64,000 nucleotides of DNA, taken from assembly GCA_029256105.1 (NCBI GenBank), contig JAQSYO010000005.1:62001-126000 (forward strand), read 5' to 3'. The notes below the pieces were generated by a model. It made no database searches. It saw nothing but the letters and a program-made list of their open reading frames with translations, and had not been told where the DNA came from. The position numbers were made by a program, and so were the translations under genes. Positions 35,801 to 46,000 of the stretch are shown here, piece after piece (the stretch's first letter is position 1; the number at the start of each line of letters is the position of its first letter). This DNA comes from Herbinix sp. GTDB taxonomy: Bacteria; Bacillota; Clostridia; Lachnospirales; Lachnospiraceae.

Positions 35801-36139
35801 TACGTTGCTTTGCTGGCGAGCTTTGCTCAGGTTTATCGTATTAATCTAAAGTCTAACATACGAAGAAGACCAACGCCTAGATTGGTTGTCCTGGATGAAG
35901 CATTTTCAAAGATGGATGCGGAGAAGGTGGGAAGCTGTATCGGACTCATCCGAAAACTCGGCTTCCAGGCTATCATCAGTGCTACAAATGATAAAATCCA
36001 GAATTATGTTGACAATGTCGATAAAACATTTGTTTACGCTAATCCCAATAAAAATCGTATCTCAGTTCAAGAATTTGAAAAAAAAGAGTTTAGCAATCTG
36101 TTAACCTCACAGGAGGATGAAGATGATGGCGCTAATTGA
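32780..36139 (+). CDS. jetC: Wadjet system SMC-like ATPase JetC (MukB-like)
   Basis: 1119 residues. The Walker A is GHSGSGKST (residues 34-42), the ABC signature NSGGEG is at 998-1003 and the Walker B VVLDEAF has D1039 and E1040. Two long coiled-coil arms flank a hinge region around residues 480-620. This is the motor that binds and loops DNA. The N-terminal 'HYINEKLLTF' start and the overall length match JetC, and the operon context excludes a housekeeping SMC or RecF/SbcC. It overlaps both neighbours. Confidence 0.95.
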   Translation: MDRYQVLSKMCLNNWHYINEKLLTFHDEINFFTGHSGSGKSTVLDALQIVLYADSNGRGFFNKAAKEDSDRTLIEYLRGMKVVQENNEISYLRNKNFSTTIVLEFKDTETQKYQSLGVIFDVDVSINDVSRLFFWHTGELVPSHYRDGERVLSINELKDYIQDNYSKEEYYFSRTNEKFRNELYSNYFGGLHPKHFPALFKKAIPFKMDMKLEDFVKNYICTENDIHMEDMQDSVAQYTRLKRRLEDTKNEICLLSDIKEQYGRFETFADHIRQYQYNLDKLDISTIETKLGKIQLQQVEYQEDIKVLDKSITELEQEMKGLQEQRDEVAFSIQNSGYEHLEQELSSLNQMLELLHRSKAVFDKTANGLSVWFDTELLESWAKVGIEHFRDYRATNVEIEKLKSVLNEIRRETTKDKEELSGKINVLKQKLTDITKEMAILKNGQKAYPYYLLEAKDYITRELEQAYEMPIKVDILADVIDVKNEQWLNAVEGYMGNNKLNLIIPPDYVKHAMELYKTLDPKKYYKVAIIDTESVTRDTRATLRNSLAEEIETNSDYTKAYINYLMGAVIKCSTVEELRHNKSGITADCILYQGYKIQHINPRNYTEEAYIGRNAIERRLKLLEQNRKELQAQKEPLDHKFRRAEELLQYEYLQNDTDFYVSELQQIQQIPSKELQKEEYKSKIAKLKEMNVDEWKAKKHVLEQVISSKGKEKEKASVALLSKEGSIKDFSESILLLNEELIQKQNTYQYETLREEAYQLFIKEQGNKKTESIHYDLMNLKQNSETQMTLEYDKLVKKRELYHSAYAYRGYSLTGKDNTEYDQLLDTLSSDKLNEFTQKANEQATQAIYHFKTDFIYKVRDAIKEVMQQKDDLNRILAQLDFGKDKYKFIITKNKGEDGKFYDMFMDENLEINPHQLTGNNNNQMDMFSLQHEKDYSDLINELIELFMPPDNSDTKQLEEARANMEKYADYRTYLSFDMEQLVEGMAPMRLSKMLSKNSGGEGQNPLYVALLASFAQVYRINLKSNIRRRPTPRLVVLDEAFSKMDAEKVGSCIGLIRKLGFQAIISATNDKIQNYVDNVDKTFVYANPNKNRISVQEFEKKEFSNLLTSQEDEDDGAN

Positions 36140-37286
36140 TTTGATTCTTGATCAATATGAAAGAAGTTCTAAGTGGAAGGGTGATTTATCCGGTAACGCT
36201 AGCTTTCGTGTGGAAGAAGAGCATTATAAGTTACTAGGCAAAAGTACCCTGATTCAAGAGGCGAAGAAACTAGAAGAGGAACAGCTTATAAGAATTCGAT
36301 GGGTGAAGGGTTATACCAATGAGGATATCGAGAAAGTAGAATATTCCTTATCAAACATAGAGCAGTTTTATATACAATCAAATCGCACACCCAAGCATCA
36401 ATTCATAGGGTTAAAGATGGATATGGTACAAGACTTTTGTAGGCAGATTAGGAGTCCCTGGATTCGAGAATATACTGAACAAGAAGTATTGCCAAGATTG
36501 TATAAGGGAACGGACAAACATAGCATCGAAGAGCTGCAAAAGTTGTATCTATGTTTTATGGGATTAGATAAGCTGGAGGCTCCAATATTCAAAAGAATAT
36601 TCAGTAAGAGGTTTCTTAAAAACTCTAAGGTATTTGAAAAGGAATTTCAAGACAAGATAATCCGTATTGCCAGAAAGTATTCGACGGAGATTGAGGATAC
36701 TATGGAGGACACTGAGGTTCTGTCACAGCTCTATATCGAGGAATATGCACAGGAGTTATCGGTAAAGGGTAGTTTGCGCCTGGAAGTCTCGGGATATAGC
36801 ATAGATACAGGAATATTTCCCTATGGTACGGTACTTAATACTCAAACTATTAAGAATGCCACAATTTTAGACAACCTACAGATTACAAAGGTGTTAACCA
36901 TTGAAAACAAAGCAAATTATGTTTCAGAGCCCTATGAAGAAGGTAAGCTAATTATTTTCAGCCATGGCTATTTTTCGCCCTTGGAAAGGGAATTCTTAAG
37001 GCAATTGAGAAATAAATTGGAAGGACAAGAGGTCACCTACCTTCACAGTGGGGATCTGGATTATGGTGGTGTACGTATCTTTCAGTATATAAGAAAGCGA
37101 ATCTTTCCTGAAGTACAAGCCTATCGCATGGATTTGGAGACCTTTGAGCAGTATATTTCCTATGGGGAACCAATTGAAAGCGCTCCGCTCGAAAAGCTGA
37201 AGCGCATTGATGAACCAAGGTTGCAAGAGGTTATTAATCAAATTATTAAGACCGGATTGGTGATAGAGCAAGAGGTATATCTATAA
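36123..37286 (+). CDS. jetD: Wadjet system nuclease JetD (topoisomerase VI-like)
   Basis: 387 residues. The N-terminal part has winged-helix-like segments. The C-terminal Toprim domain shows the acidic glutamate in LTIENKANY and the DxD in SGDLDYGG (D311 and D313), which bind the metal used for DNA cleavage. The AGGAGG at 36111-36116 abuts an ATG at 36117, so ATG 36123 or 36126 is the more likely start. JetD cuts the DNA once the JetABC motor has reeled in a small circle. The gene closes the operon. Confidence 0.92.
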   Translation: MMALIDLILDQYERSSKWKGDLSGNASFRVEEEHYKLLGKSTLIQEAKKLEEEQLIRIRWVKGYTNEDIEKVEYSLSNIEQFYIQSNRTPKHQFIGLKMDMVQDFCRQIRSPWIREYTEQEVLPRLYKGTDKHSIEELQKLYLCFMGLDKLEAPIFKRIFSKRFLKNSKVFEKEFQDKIIRIARKYSTEIEDTMEDTEVLSQLYIEEYAQELSVKGSLRLEVSGYSIDTGIFPYGTVLNTQTIKNATILDNLQITKVLTIENKANYVSEPYEEGKLIIFSHGYFSPLEREFLRQLRNKLEGQEVTYLHSGDLDYGGVRIFQYIRKRIFPEVQAYRMDLETFEQYISYGEPIESAPLEKLKRIDEPRLQEVINQIIKTGLVIEQEVYL

Positions 37287-37410
37287 AAGATTATTATAGG
37301 TAACTTATGAGCTTAAGGAAAAGAATCGGCGAAATATAAAGAAACAAACATAATGTTAATAAGAAAGTAACTACAAATTTTAACTCTTAAAATATTCAAG
37401 GAGATAGAGC

Positions 37411-37902
37411 ATGGAGATCCGAAATACCGTTTTAGCGGATATGGATAATGTTATGGAGATATACGAGAAAGCAAGACAATATATGAGGGATAATGGAAAT
37501 CCGAACCAGTGGATAAACGGGTATCCGAGTGTTGAATTAATCGAAGGTGATATTAACGATAATAGTAGCTATGTTTGTATTGATGATAAGCAGATTGTTG
37601 GAGTTTTCCGCTTCACACTTGGAACAGACCCTACGTATATCAATATATATGAGGGGAAATGGATAAATGAAGAGCCATATGGAGTAGTTCATAGGATAGC
37701 ATCTTCAAGCCATAAAAAAGGTGTTGCGTCCTACTGCCTGAATTGGTGTCTAGAAAAATGTGAAAATATAAAAATTGATACACACCGAGATAATAGCATA
37801 ATGCAAAGATTACTTGAAAAAAACGGGTTTGAAAAATGTGGAATTATTTTCTTAGAGGATGGAGCTGAAAGGCTAGCGTTTCAGAAGACGTTCCACAAGT
37901 AA
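37411..37902 (+). CDS. GNAT-family N-acetyltransferase
   Basis: 163 residues of the GNAT fold. VHRIASSSHKKGVASYCLNWC contains the acetyl-CoA-binding V/I-x-R/x-H-x2-x-G region, followed by IKIDTHRDNSIMQRLLEKNGFEKCG, typical of the C-terminal half. The acceptor is unknown. It starts behind CAAGGAGAT. It is probably independent of the Wadjet operon, separated by 124 bases. Confidence 0.85.
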   Translation: MEIRNTVLADMDNVMEIYEKARQYMRDNGNPNQWINGYPSVELIEGDINDNSSYVCIDDKQIVGVFRFTLGTDPTYINIYEGKWINEEPYGVVHRIASSSHKKGVASYCLNWCLEKCENIKIDTHRDNSIMQRLLEKNGFEKCGIIFLEDGAERLAFQKTFHK

Positions 37903-37977
37903 TCTGAATGGATAAAGATATTTGAGTTTTAAACGGAGAGGTAAGGTTACTTATTTATCGATATGGGAGGATGTATC

Positions 37978-39159
37978 ATGTTAGGAAATGAAGAAATCAA
38001 GCAGATCAAAAAGGTAATCAAGGACAGTGTGGACAAAAATGAAGTAGCTGGTGTAAATTTATTGGTTATCAAAGAAGGTAAGGAAATTCTCTATCATGAA
38101 GATGGTATGGCGGACAAAGATGCGGAACAACCAATCAAAAGAGATTCCATTTTTCGATTATATTCCATGAGTAAGCCGGTCACAGCTGCTGCGATGATGA
38201 TACTTATGGAACGCGGGGAAATAGATTTATATGATCCTGTAAGCAAGTATCTTGAGGGATTTAAAAATCAATTGGTTGAGGTAGGTGGAAACCTGGTTTC
38301 AGCAAATCGTGAGGTAAACATTAAGGACTTGCTTTCCATGACTTCAGGCTTGGTATACCCGGGTGAAGGCAAGGCTGGGCAAGATACTGCGGATGTATTT
38401 CTAGAGATGGATCAAAGACTGTTAGGTGATCAGCCTATGGATACCTTGGAAGCGATGAACAAATTGGGGAAATGTGCACTAGCTTTCCAGCCGGGAGAAT
38501 TATGGCAATATGGAACCTCAGCCGATGTATTGGGAGCAGTCATTGAGGTGGTAAGTGGTCAAAGGTTTGGTGTGTTCTTGCAGAAAGAAATATTTGAACC
38601 CTTAGGGATGAAGGATACCGGATTTTGGTTGCCTGTGGAAAAAAGAAGCCGCCTGGTTAAAACTTATGCCGATGATGGAAAAAACGGATTAGAGCTTTAT
38701 AACGGGAATAATCTAGGCATCATTAATCTAATGGATAGAGCTCCTGCGTTTGAATCGGGTGGAGCTGGTCTTGTTTCTACCATCGATGATTATGCTAGGT
38801 TTGCTAAGATGCTTATGAATAAAGGAAATCTTGATGGTACTCAGATATTAAGGCCTAGAACAGTGAAATACCTTACCTCAGCTACATTAACGCCTACCCA
38901 ACAGAAATGCTTTGATACTTGGCTTACTTTAAGTGGTCACAGTTATGGAAATTTTATGCGTATAATGACGGAATGTGGTAAGGCTGGTGACATGGCAAGT
39001 CCCGGAGAGTACGGATGGGATGGATGGCTTGGGGCATACTTTAATAACTGTCCCGAAGAGGACTTAACAATTTTATTAATGATGCAGAAAACAGATGCCG
39101 GAACAACTACGCTTACCAGAAAATTGCGTAATATAATCTTAAGCGCCTGTTGCGAATAA
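37978..39159 (+). CDS. Serine hydrolase, class C beta-lactamase-like (esterase type)
   Basis: 393 residues. The catalytic S63-x-x-K66 lies in YSMSKPVT and the second motif is Y178-G-T-S in place of Y-x-N. The usual KTG-type third motif is not clear; the region near the C-terminus reads YGWDGWLG. This is the pattern of the beta-lactamase-like esterases (EstB group) and D-aminopeptidase-like hydrolases rather than true lactamases. No signal peptide is seen, so it is cytoplasmic. The ATG at 37978 fits GGGAGG at 37966; an ATG at 37963 overlaps that site. Confidence 0.85.
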   Translation: MLGNEEIKQIKKVIKDSVDKNEVAGVNLLVIKEGKEILYHEDGMADKDAEQPIKRDSIFRLYSMSKPVTAAAMMILMERGEIDLYDPVSKYLEGFKNQLVEVGGNLVSANREVNIKDLLSMTSGLVYPGEGKAGQDTADVFLEMDQRLLGDQPMDTLEAMNKLGKCALAFQPGELWQYGTSADVLGAVIEVVSGQRFGVFLQKEIFEPLGMKDTGFWLPVEKRSRLVKTYADDGKNGLELYNGNNLGIINLMDRAPAFESGGAGLVSTIDDYARFAKMLMNKGNLDGTQILRPRTVKYLTSATLTPTQQKCFDTWLTLSGHSYGNFMRIMTECGKAGDMASPGEYGWDGWLGAYFNNCPEEDLTILLMMQKTDAGTTTLTRKLRNIILSACCE

Positions 39160-39401
39160 GTGGTTATGGTTTAGGCTTAACATTTTATGAAAGGAATATC
39201 TTGAGGATCGCAGATATGAGGAGGAGTAAGGCGTTAAGTTTGTAGTACATCCGATCATGAATATAGTGAATTATTATAGAAAAATTAATTTAAAAACCTT
39301 CTAATTTACTCTAGCATTATATTTATAAATAGTATAAAATATAGTAACAATTACTATTACTGTTATAAATAGATTGAAGGAGCTTAGAAAGGAAGGGGCT
39401 T

Positions 39402-41693
39402 ATGGATATAAAAATCAAAAAGCGCAATGGAAGTTACGAGCAACTTTGCGTGGAGAAAACGAAAAAAATGGTAGCTTATGCCTGTGATGGATTAGAGGGA
39501 TGTAATCCAGTTGAACTTGAGATGGATTCCAATATTCAATTTCGAGATGGCATGAGCACAAAAGAAATACAGAAAATACTAATTCAAACAGCGATTGAGA
39601 AAATGATACAGACAACCAAGGACAATTATGGTAATGCGGTCAAAAGGACCAATATTAATTGGCAATATGTAGCGGCTCGATTATTAATGTCTGATTTATA
39701 TAAAGAGGCAGCAATTAATAGAGGTTACCATTATTTTGGATATGGAGATTTTTCAGTATTAGTACATAAATTAGTTGGATTAAATTATTATGGGGATTAT
39801 CTACTTGCGGAATATACCGATGCAGAAATCAAGGAATTAGAAGCTTGCTTAAAGCCAGAGCGGGATTTACTCTTTAATTATGAAGGATTAAAGCTATTAG
39901 CGGATAGATACTTAATCCGAGGCTTCAATAAGGAGGTTTTGGAATTACCACAGGAACGATTTCTTGTAATTGCAATGCATCTTGCAATACCAGAAGGCAA
40001 TAAAAAGATGGAATACGCTAAAAAATTCTATGATTTGTTGAGTGAACTCAAGATGACAACAGCAACGCCAACCTTAGCTAGCGCCGGTACAATGTATCAT
40101 CAGTTAAGTAGTTGCTTTATCTCGGTAGTAGGGGATAATTTATGGTCGATTTATGATATAAATCATAAGTTTGCGAGCGTATCGAAGCATGGTGGAGCTT
40201 TGGGAATCTATACAGGTAAAATTAGAGCATTAAATAGTGAGATAAGAGGTTATAAAAATGCTTCCGGCGGAGTAATTCCTTGGATCAGGCTTTATAACGA
40301 TACGGCTGTAGCAGTGGACCAGTTAGGCAGAAGAAAAGGTGGAGCCTCCATTACGTTAGATATATGGCATCAGGACCTTTATGAATTCTTGGAACTTAGG
40401 ACGAACAACGGAGATGATAGAAGAAAGGCACATGACATTTTTCCTGCCTTAAGTATTCCGAATCTTTTTATGGAGCGCTTGCAAACGAGAGGAAATTGGT
40501 CCTTATTTGATCCTTATCAAGTGAATAAGGTGATGGGATTTCAATTGGAGGATTTTTATGATGAGGTTGAGGATAACGCATTTACGGAGCATTATCTTGC
40601 ATGTGAAGCAAATGATAATCTAGGACGTGTTGAAGTAACGGCCTTGGAAATTATGAAGAAGATTATGAAGAGTGCGGTTGAGACCGGGACACCTTTTATA
40701 TTCTTTCGTGATACTGTAAATCAAGCCAATCCTAATAAGCATGCCGGGATGATATATGCTTCAAACCTATGTCATGAGATTGCACAAAATGTGAGTGAGT
40801 CAACTTTTATTGAAGAAGTAATCGAAACGGTCGACCACAAAAAGCAAGTCGTAACAAGAGTACAATCCGGTGATATGGTAACCTGTAATCTCAATTCGAT
40901 AAACCTTGGACGAGTGAGTATAGAAGAGTTGAGAGATACTATACCTCTGCAGATTCGTATGCTAGACAATGTCATAACCTTAAATCAATCCCCGGTTTCC
41001 GAAGCCAGAATTACAAGTGATAAGTATAGAGCAATTGGTCTTGGGACAAGTGGATATCATCATTACCTCGTGAATAATAAGATTACTTGGGAAAGTGAAG
41101 CACATTTTAAGGAAGCTGACCGTTTATTTGAAGAGATAGCGTATCAAGCGATTAAAGCCTCAATGGAAATTGCGAAAGAGAAGGGTGCATACCCCGAATT
41201 TGAAGGTTCTGAGTGGCAGACTGGTAAATATTTTAAGCGAAGAGGTTATACCTCAGAGAGATGGCTATCCTTGCAAGAAGATGTGAAAAAGTATGGTTTA
41301 AGAAATGGTTATATTACAGCTGTTGCACCTACCGGGAGTACTTCTAATATCGCAGGAACAACAGCAGGTATCGATCCCATCTTTAAGAAATTCTTCATTG
41401 AGGAAAAGAAGGGAAGCTTTACACCAAAGGCTGCACCAGACCTTAGTGATGAAAATTTTTGGTTGTATAAAGAGGCGCACCACATTGATCAGCTCTATAG
41501 CATAAAAGCATGTGGTATTCGACAAAGGCATATCGATCAGTCACAATCATTTAATCTTTATATTACACCTGAGGTCAGTGCGAAAGACATATTAAATCTA
41601 TATATGGAAGCTTGGAGAAATGGTGTAAAGACAATTTATTATGTGAGAAATCAATCCCTTGAGATGGATGAATGCACAAGCTGTTCCAGTTAA
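39402..41693 (+). CDS. nrdA: Class I ribonucleoside-diphosphate reductase, alpha subunit
   Basis: 763 residues. The N-terminal ~90 residues are an ATP-cone (MDIKIKKRNGSYEQL). The barrel includes SSCFIS (first redox cysteine region), NLCHEI with the active-site N-C-E triad and NLNSINLG. The C-terminus ends ECTSCSS, the mobile redox cysteine pair. It reduces ribonucleoside diphosphates using the radical made in NrdB. It starts behind AAAGGAAGGGG. The beta gene follows after 23 bases. In most Clostridia the main aerobic-type enzyme coexists with the anaerobic NrdD. Confidence 0.96.
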   Translation: MDIKIKKRNGSYEQLCVEKTKKMVAYACDGLEGCNPVELEMDSNIQFRDGMSTKEIQKILIQTAIEKMIQTTKDNYGNAVKRTNINWQYVAARLLMSDLYKEAAINRGYHYFGYGDFSVLVHKLVGLNYYGDYLLAEYTDAEIKELEACLKPERDLLFNYEGLKLLADRYLIRGFNKEVLELPQERFLVIAMHLAIPEGNKKMEYAKKFYDLLSELKMTTATPTLASAGTMYHQLSSCFISVVGDNLWSIYDINHKFASVSKHGGALGIYTGKIRALNSEIRGYKNASGGVIPWIRLYNDTAVAVDQLGRRKGGASITLDIWHQDLYEFLELRTNNGDDRRKAHDIFPALSIPNLFMERLQTRGNWSLFDPYQVNKVMGFQLEDFYDEVEDNAFTEHYLACEANDNLGRVEVTALEIMKKIMKSAVETGTPFIFFRDTVNQANPNKHAGMIYASNLCHEIAQNVSESTFIEEVIETVDHKKQVVTRVQSGDMVTCNLNSINLGRVSIEELRDTIPLQIRMLDNVITLNQSPVSEARITSDKYRAIGLGTSGYHHYLVNNKITWESEAHFKEADRLFEEIAYQAIKASMEIAKEKGAYPEFEGSEWQTGKYFKRRGYTSERWLSLQEDVKKYGLRNGYITAVAPTGSTSNIAGTTAGIDPIFKKFFIEEKKGSFTPKAAPDLSDENFWLYKEAHHIDQLYSIKACGIRQRHIDQSQSFNLYITPEVSAKDILNLYMEAWRNGVKTIYYVRNQSLEMDECTSCSS

Positions 41694-41716
41694 TTAAAGG
41701 AAAGAGGTAGGATAAA

Positions 41717-42745
41717 ATGATTAAGAAAAAAATATTTAACGAGTATGGTATACGTGGGACAGAAGCCCTGATCAATGGAAATACAACGAATTTAAGAGAA
41801 TGGAACCGTATCAAGTACAATTGGGCAACGGTATTTTATCGAACCATGTTAAACAATTTTTGGATTCCGGAAGAAATCTCTTTGAATGAGGATATCAAGC
41901 AATTTCCTCTGCTAACTGATGGGGAAAGGAATGCTTTTGATAAAATTATTTCTTTTTTGAACTTTCTTGATTCTGTCCAAAGTGAGAACTTACCAAATCT
42001 TACAAGATATGTTACTGCACCAGAGATTTCTTCTCTTCTTAATATACAGGCTTTCCAAGAAGAGATACATGCACAAAGCTATTCTTATATTTTAGATACC
42101 GTAACGAATCCAGTAACTAGAGATAAAATCTACGATGTGTGGAGGGAAGATAAACATCTGCTTAAAAGAAATCAGTATATTGCTAATATCTATCAAGCCT
42201 TTAACGAAAATGCAACGGTTGAGAACTTTATTCGGGCTGTTATCGCCAATTATATATTAGAGGGCATATACTTCTATTCTGGATTTAGCTTTTTCTATAC
42301 CTTAGCAAGACAGGGTAAGATGGTAGCAACCAGTACTATTTTTAAATATATCAATCGAGATGAGGTTACTCATCTGGTTTTATTTCAGAATATAATAAAA
42401 GAGCTTAAAAATGAAAACCCTGAGTTATTTACAAAGGAAGTATTGGAAGAAATCAGGGAAATGATGAGAGACGGTATCGATCATGAGATCGCTTGGGGTC
42501 AATATGTAACCAATAATGAAATATTAGGAATGAACGATGATCTGATTGATAAATACATAAAATATTTAGGGAATCAAAGGCTGAAGGCAATTGGTCTCGA
42601 GGAGCTTTATCCTGAAATAGTAGAAAATCCTATGGCTTGGATTGAAGGATACTCAAATTTAAATAGAACTAAGACAGACTTCTTTGAAGCAAAAGTAACG
42701 AATTATACCAAGGCAGCAGCGTTTGACTTTGATGACCTGGAATAG
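41717..42745 (+). CDS. nrdB: Class I ribonucleoside-diphosphate reductase, beta subunit
   Basis: 342 residues with a full set of metal ligands: D85 in LDSVQ, E115 and H118 in EEIH, a glutamate in ILEGIYF, and the E-x-x-H of RDEVTH. Y122 in QSYSYI is in the position of the E. coli radical tyrosine. It is therefore expected to form a tyrosyl radical with a dimetal centre. The start follows AAAGAGGTAGG. It forms an operon with nrdA and ends near a terminator. Confidence 0.96.
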   Translation: MIKKKIFNEYGIRGTEALINGNTTNLREWNRIKYNWATVFYRTMLNNFWIPEEISLNEDIKQFPLLTDGERNAFDKIISFLNFLDSVQSENLPNLTRYVTAPEISSLLNIQAFQEEIHAQSYSYILDTVTNPVTRDKIYDVWREDKHLLKRNQYIANIYQAFNENATVENFIRAVIANYILEGIYFYSGFSFFYTLARQGKMVATSTIFKYINRDEVTHLVLFQNIIKELKNENPELFTKEVLEEIREMMRDGIDHEIAWGQYVTNNEILGMNDDLIDKYIKYLGNQRLKAIGLEELYPEIVENPMAWIEGYSNLNRTKTDFFEAKVTNYTKAAAFDFDDLE

Positions 42746-42795
42746 TAAAGTAAAACCCTTGGATGGAAGATAAACTAAAACATTAAAACTCAAGT

Positions 42796-42834
42796 GGCAT
42801 TATCATTTTGTAAAATATATGATAATGCTTTTTT
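42796..42834 (+). terminator. Terminator of nrdAB
   Basis: GCATTATCAT / ATGATAATGC with a 12-base loop and TTTTTT directly after. Confidence 0.93.
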
Positions 42835-42963
42835 GTTAAATAAATATAGGTTAATTCGATCGAATTATGGCAATTGTGAGTGTGAAATATGGGGTAAATT
42901 ACGAATAATTGTCATATTGTTATAAATAATTGCTATATTTGATTGTACAGATTGAGTATATTA

Positions 42964-42998
42964 TTGAAGTCTAATATCATATTACCATACTAATATAC
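42964..42998 (+). promoter_or_regulatory. Candidate promoter and GntR operator, copy 3 (GH2 gene)
   Basis: CATACTAATATA (42986-42997) matches TATACTAGTATA at 10 of 12 positions and shares the following CAA. TTGAAG at 42964-42969 lies 18 bases before TACTAA at 42988, so the site may overlap the -10 box. The match is weaker than for copies 1 and 2. Confidence 0.5.
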
Positions 42999-43042
42999 AA
43001 GCAAAAAACAATTATTGTATTGGATGAAATAGGAGCTTAAGG

Positions 43043-46000
43043 ATGACAATAAAAACATTATTCAATGATAACTGGGAATTTACGAAGCAGATCATTGGCT
43101 GCAACATCGAGGATATTTTAAAGGATGATTATGCTTGGAAAAAGATTGACATCCCTCATGACTGGATGATATATGATACCGCCTATTTTGGTGAATCTAG
43201 AGAAGGATGGTATAAGAAGCAATTTTTAGTTAATAGGGAAGATGGGGATACTAATCGTTACCTTTTACGATTTGAGGGAGTCTATATGGACAGTACCGTA
43301 TATGTAAATGGTATCAAAGTTGGTGAATGGAAATATGGATATTCTACGTTTGAATTTGATATTACAGATACCTTGAAGGAAGGTGAAAATGAGCTACTGG
43401 TTCGTGCAGTTTTGCAAATACCAAACTCCAGATGGTATTCCGGTGCTGGTATTTACCGTAATGTATGGTTAAGTACTGTTCCTAAAGTACATCTGACTCC
43501 CGATGGAGTGTACATTTCAACTCAAAAATCGGAGACTGTTTGGAACGTAAATGTTGAAAGTGAAATTAATTTTACCGGTTCAAAGGATGTATCTGATGAA
43601 ACGCAGAAAGCATATACAATAAAACATACCATTATGGACAGCAATGGTACTGCTATTGCAAATGTTAAAGGAAACACTAAAGCGCAGACATTGTCAGTAT
43701 CCTCCCCTTGTCTTTGGGATATTGAAGAACCTAATTTATATTATTTAAAAACGGAACTTTTACTTGAGGGAGATGTGATTGACGAGCAAATAAATCGTTT
43801 TGGTTTCCGTACACTTCGCTTTGATGTAGATAAAGGTTTTTATTTGAATGACCGGCATGTAAAACTTCACGGAGTATGTCAACATCATGATTTGGGTACA
43901 CTTGGAACAGCCGTAAATCGTACAGCATTGAAAAGACAGTTGGCGATTTTGAAGGAAATGGGTGTTAATGCCATCCGTACTTCCCACAATATGTGTGCCG
44001 TAGAACTTTTGGAGCTTGCCGACGAGATGGGCATCTTAATTAATGCGGAATCCTTTGATATGTGGGAGAAGCAGAAAAACATTTATGATTATGCACGCTT
44101 CTTTAAAGAATGGGTAGAGCGTGATGTTGCAAGTTGGATCCGTAGGGATCGAAATCATCCAAGTATTAATATGTGGTGTATCGGTAACGAAATCTATGAT
44201 ACACATGCTGACGAGCGTGGGCAGGAATTAACAAGAATGCTGATTGACCTAGTCCACAGGCATGATCCTAATCATAATGCACCCGTTACCCTTGGATCCA
44301 ATTACATGCCATGGGAGAACGCTCAGAAATGCGCTGATATTGTTAAATTGGCAGGCTACAACTATGCAGAAAAATATTATAGTATACATCATGAACAGCA
44401 TAAGGACTGGATGATATATGGTAGTGAAACCGGTTCTGTAGTTCAAAGCCGCGGAATCTATCATTTTCCGCTAAGTGCAGATATCTTGAGCGATGATGAT
44501 GAACAGTGTTCTTCTTTAGGTAACAGTATCACTAGTTGGGGTGCCAGAAGTATTGAAAAGTGTATTATCGATGACAGAGATGCCGAGTTCAATGCCGGTA
44601 TGTTTATCTGGAGTGGATTTGATTATATTGGAGAACCAACACCTTATCATACAAAGAGCTGTTACTTTGGACAAGTCGACACTGCAGGATTTAAAAAAGA
44701 TTCCTTCTATATGTATCAAGCAGAGTGGACCGATTACCGAACATCGCCGATGGTACATCTTTTCCCATATTGGGACTTTAACGAAGGTCAAATAATCGAT
44801 GTGCGTATCTGCTCCAATGCTCCCAAGGTTGAACTTTTCTTTAATGACAGTTCACAGGGTATCTTTGAAATCGATCATGTGAATGGTCAAAAGTTGGTGG
44901 GTGATTGGCAATTGCCTTACCGTAGGGGTGAACTTCGGGCTGTTGCTTATGATGAAAATAATAAAGTAATTGCCGAAGATATACAACGCTCGTTCTCAGA
45001 TGCAGCACAAATTATTCTAAATACGGATAAGAAGGAACTGAAGGCGGATGGGCAGGATCTCATATTTGTAGAAATCTCCATGGCGGACCAGTCTGGTTAT
45101 CCAGTTCAGAATGCCAATAACCGTGTTGATGTGAAAGTTAGTGGAGCCGGGCGTCTGATTGGCCTTGATAATGGTAACAGCACAGATTATGAATCCTATA
45201 AGGGAACAAGCCGCAGATTATTTAGCGGTAAACTGCTCGCTATTATTGCTGCTAAGACGGTATCAGGAGAGATACAGTTGGAAGTTTCGTCAGCAGGGCT
45301 TCCATCGGCTAGTTTGATTCTAATGGCAAAGGAGTGTGCAGTGCCAATAGGAATATCAGCCAACGAAGAGAATGCTGCGAGTTCTACCGTAACTGAGATT
45401 CCCATACGAAAACTCGAGATAATCAGCCCGAAAGGGACACAATTGCAGGAGGATCTCCGTGAGGTCGAAGTTGAGCTAAAGATTTATCCTCAAGATGCTA
45501 CATATGATGATATCGCATGGCGTGTGACAACAGTATCCGGAGTAGATTCAAACATTGTAAGTATTCAGCCAAAGGGCAGAAAAGCTGTTATACAGGCGTT
45601 GGGAGACGGTGTATTTTATATTCGTGCTACTGCAAATAATGGAGATAAAAAAATTCGTATGATCTCCGTTCTGGATTTCCAAGTGACAGGATTAGGTACT
45701 GCTTTCTTTAATCCATATGAATTTGTTTCCGGTAGTCTTTATGGTAAAACCTTTGGTGAAATCGGAAGCGGTAATGATCGTGGCTTTGCAACCTCTCGTG
45801 ATGGCGAAAGCGGGGTTATTTTTGAAAAATTAGATTTTGGTGCAATCGGTTCGGATGAGATAACAATTCCAATATTTGAGCTTGGCGGTAAACCCACTGA
45901 GATTGAGATATGGGAAGGCAATCCTAATGCAGAGGGAAGTAATCTGCTGGCGGATGTAATTTATAATAAACCATCGATCTGGAATACGTATCAGGAAGAA

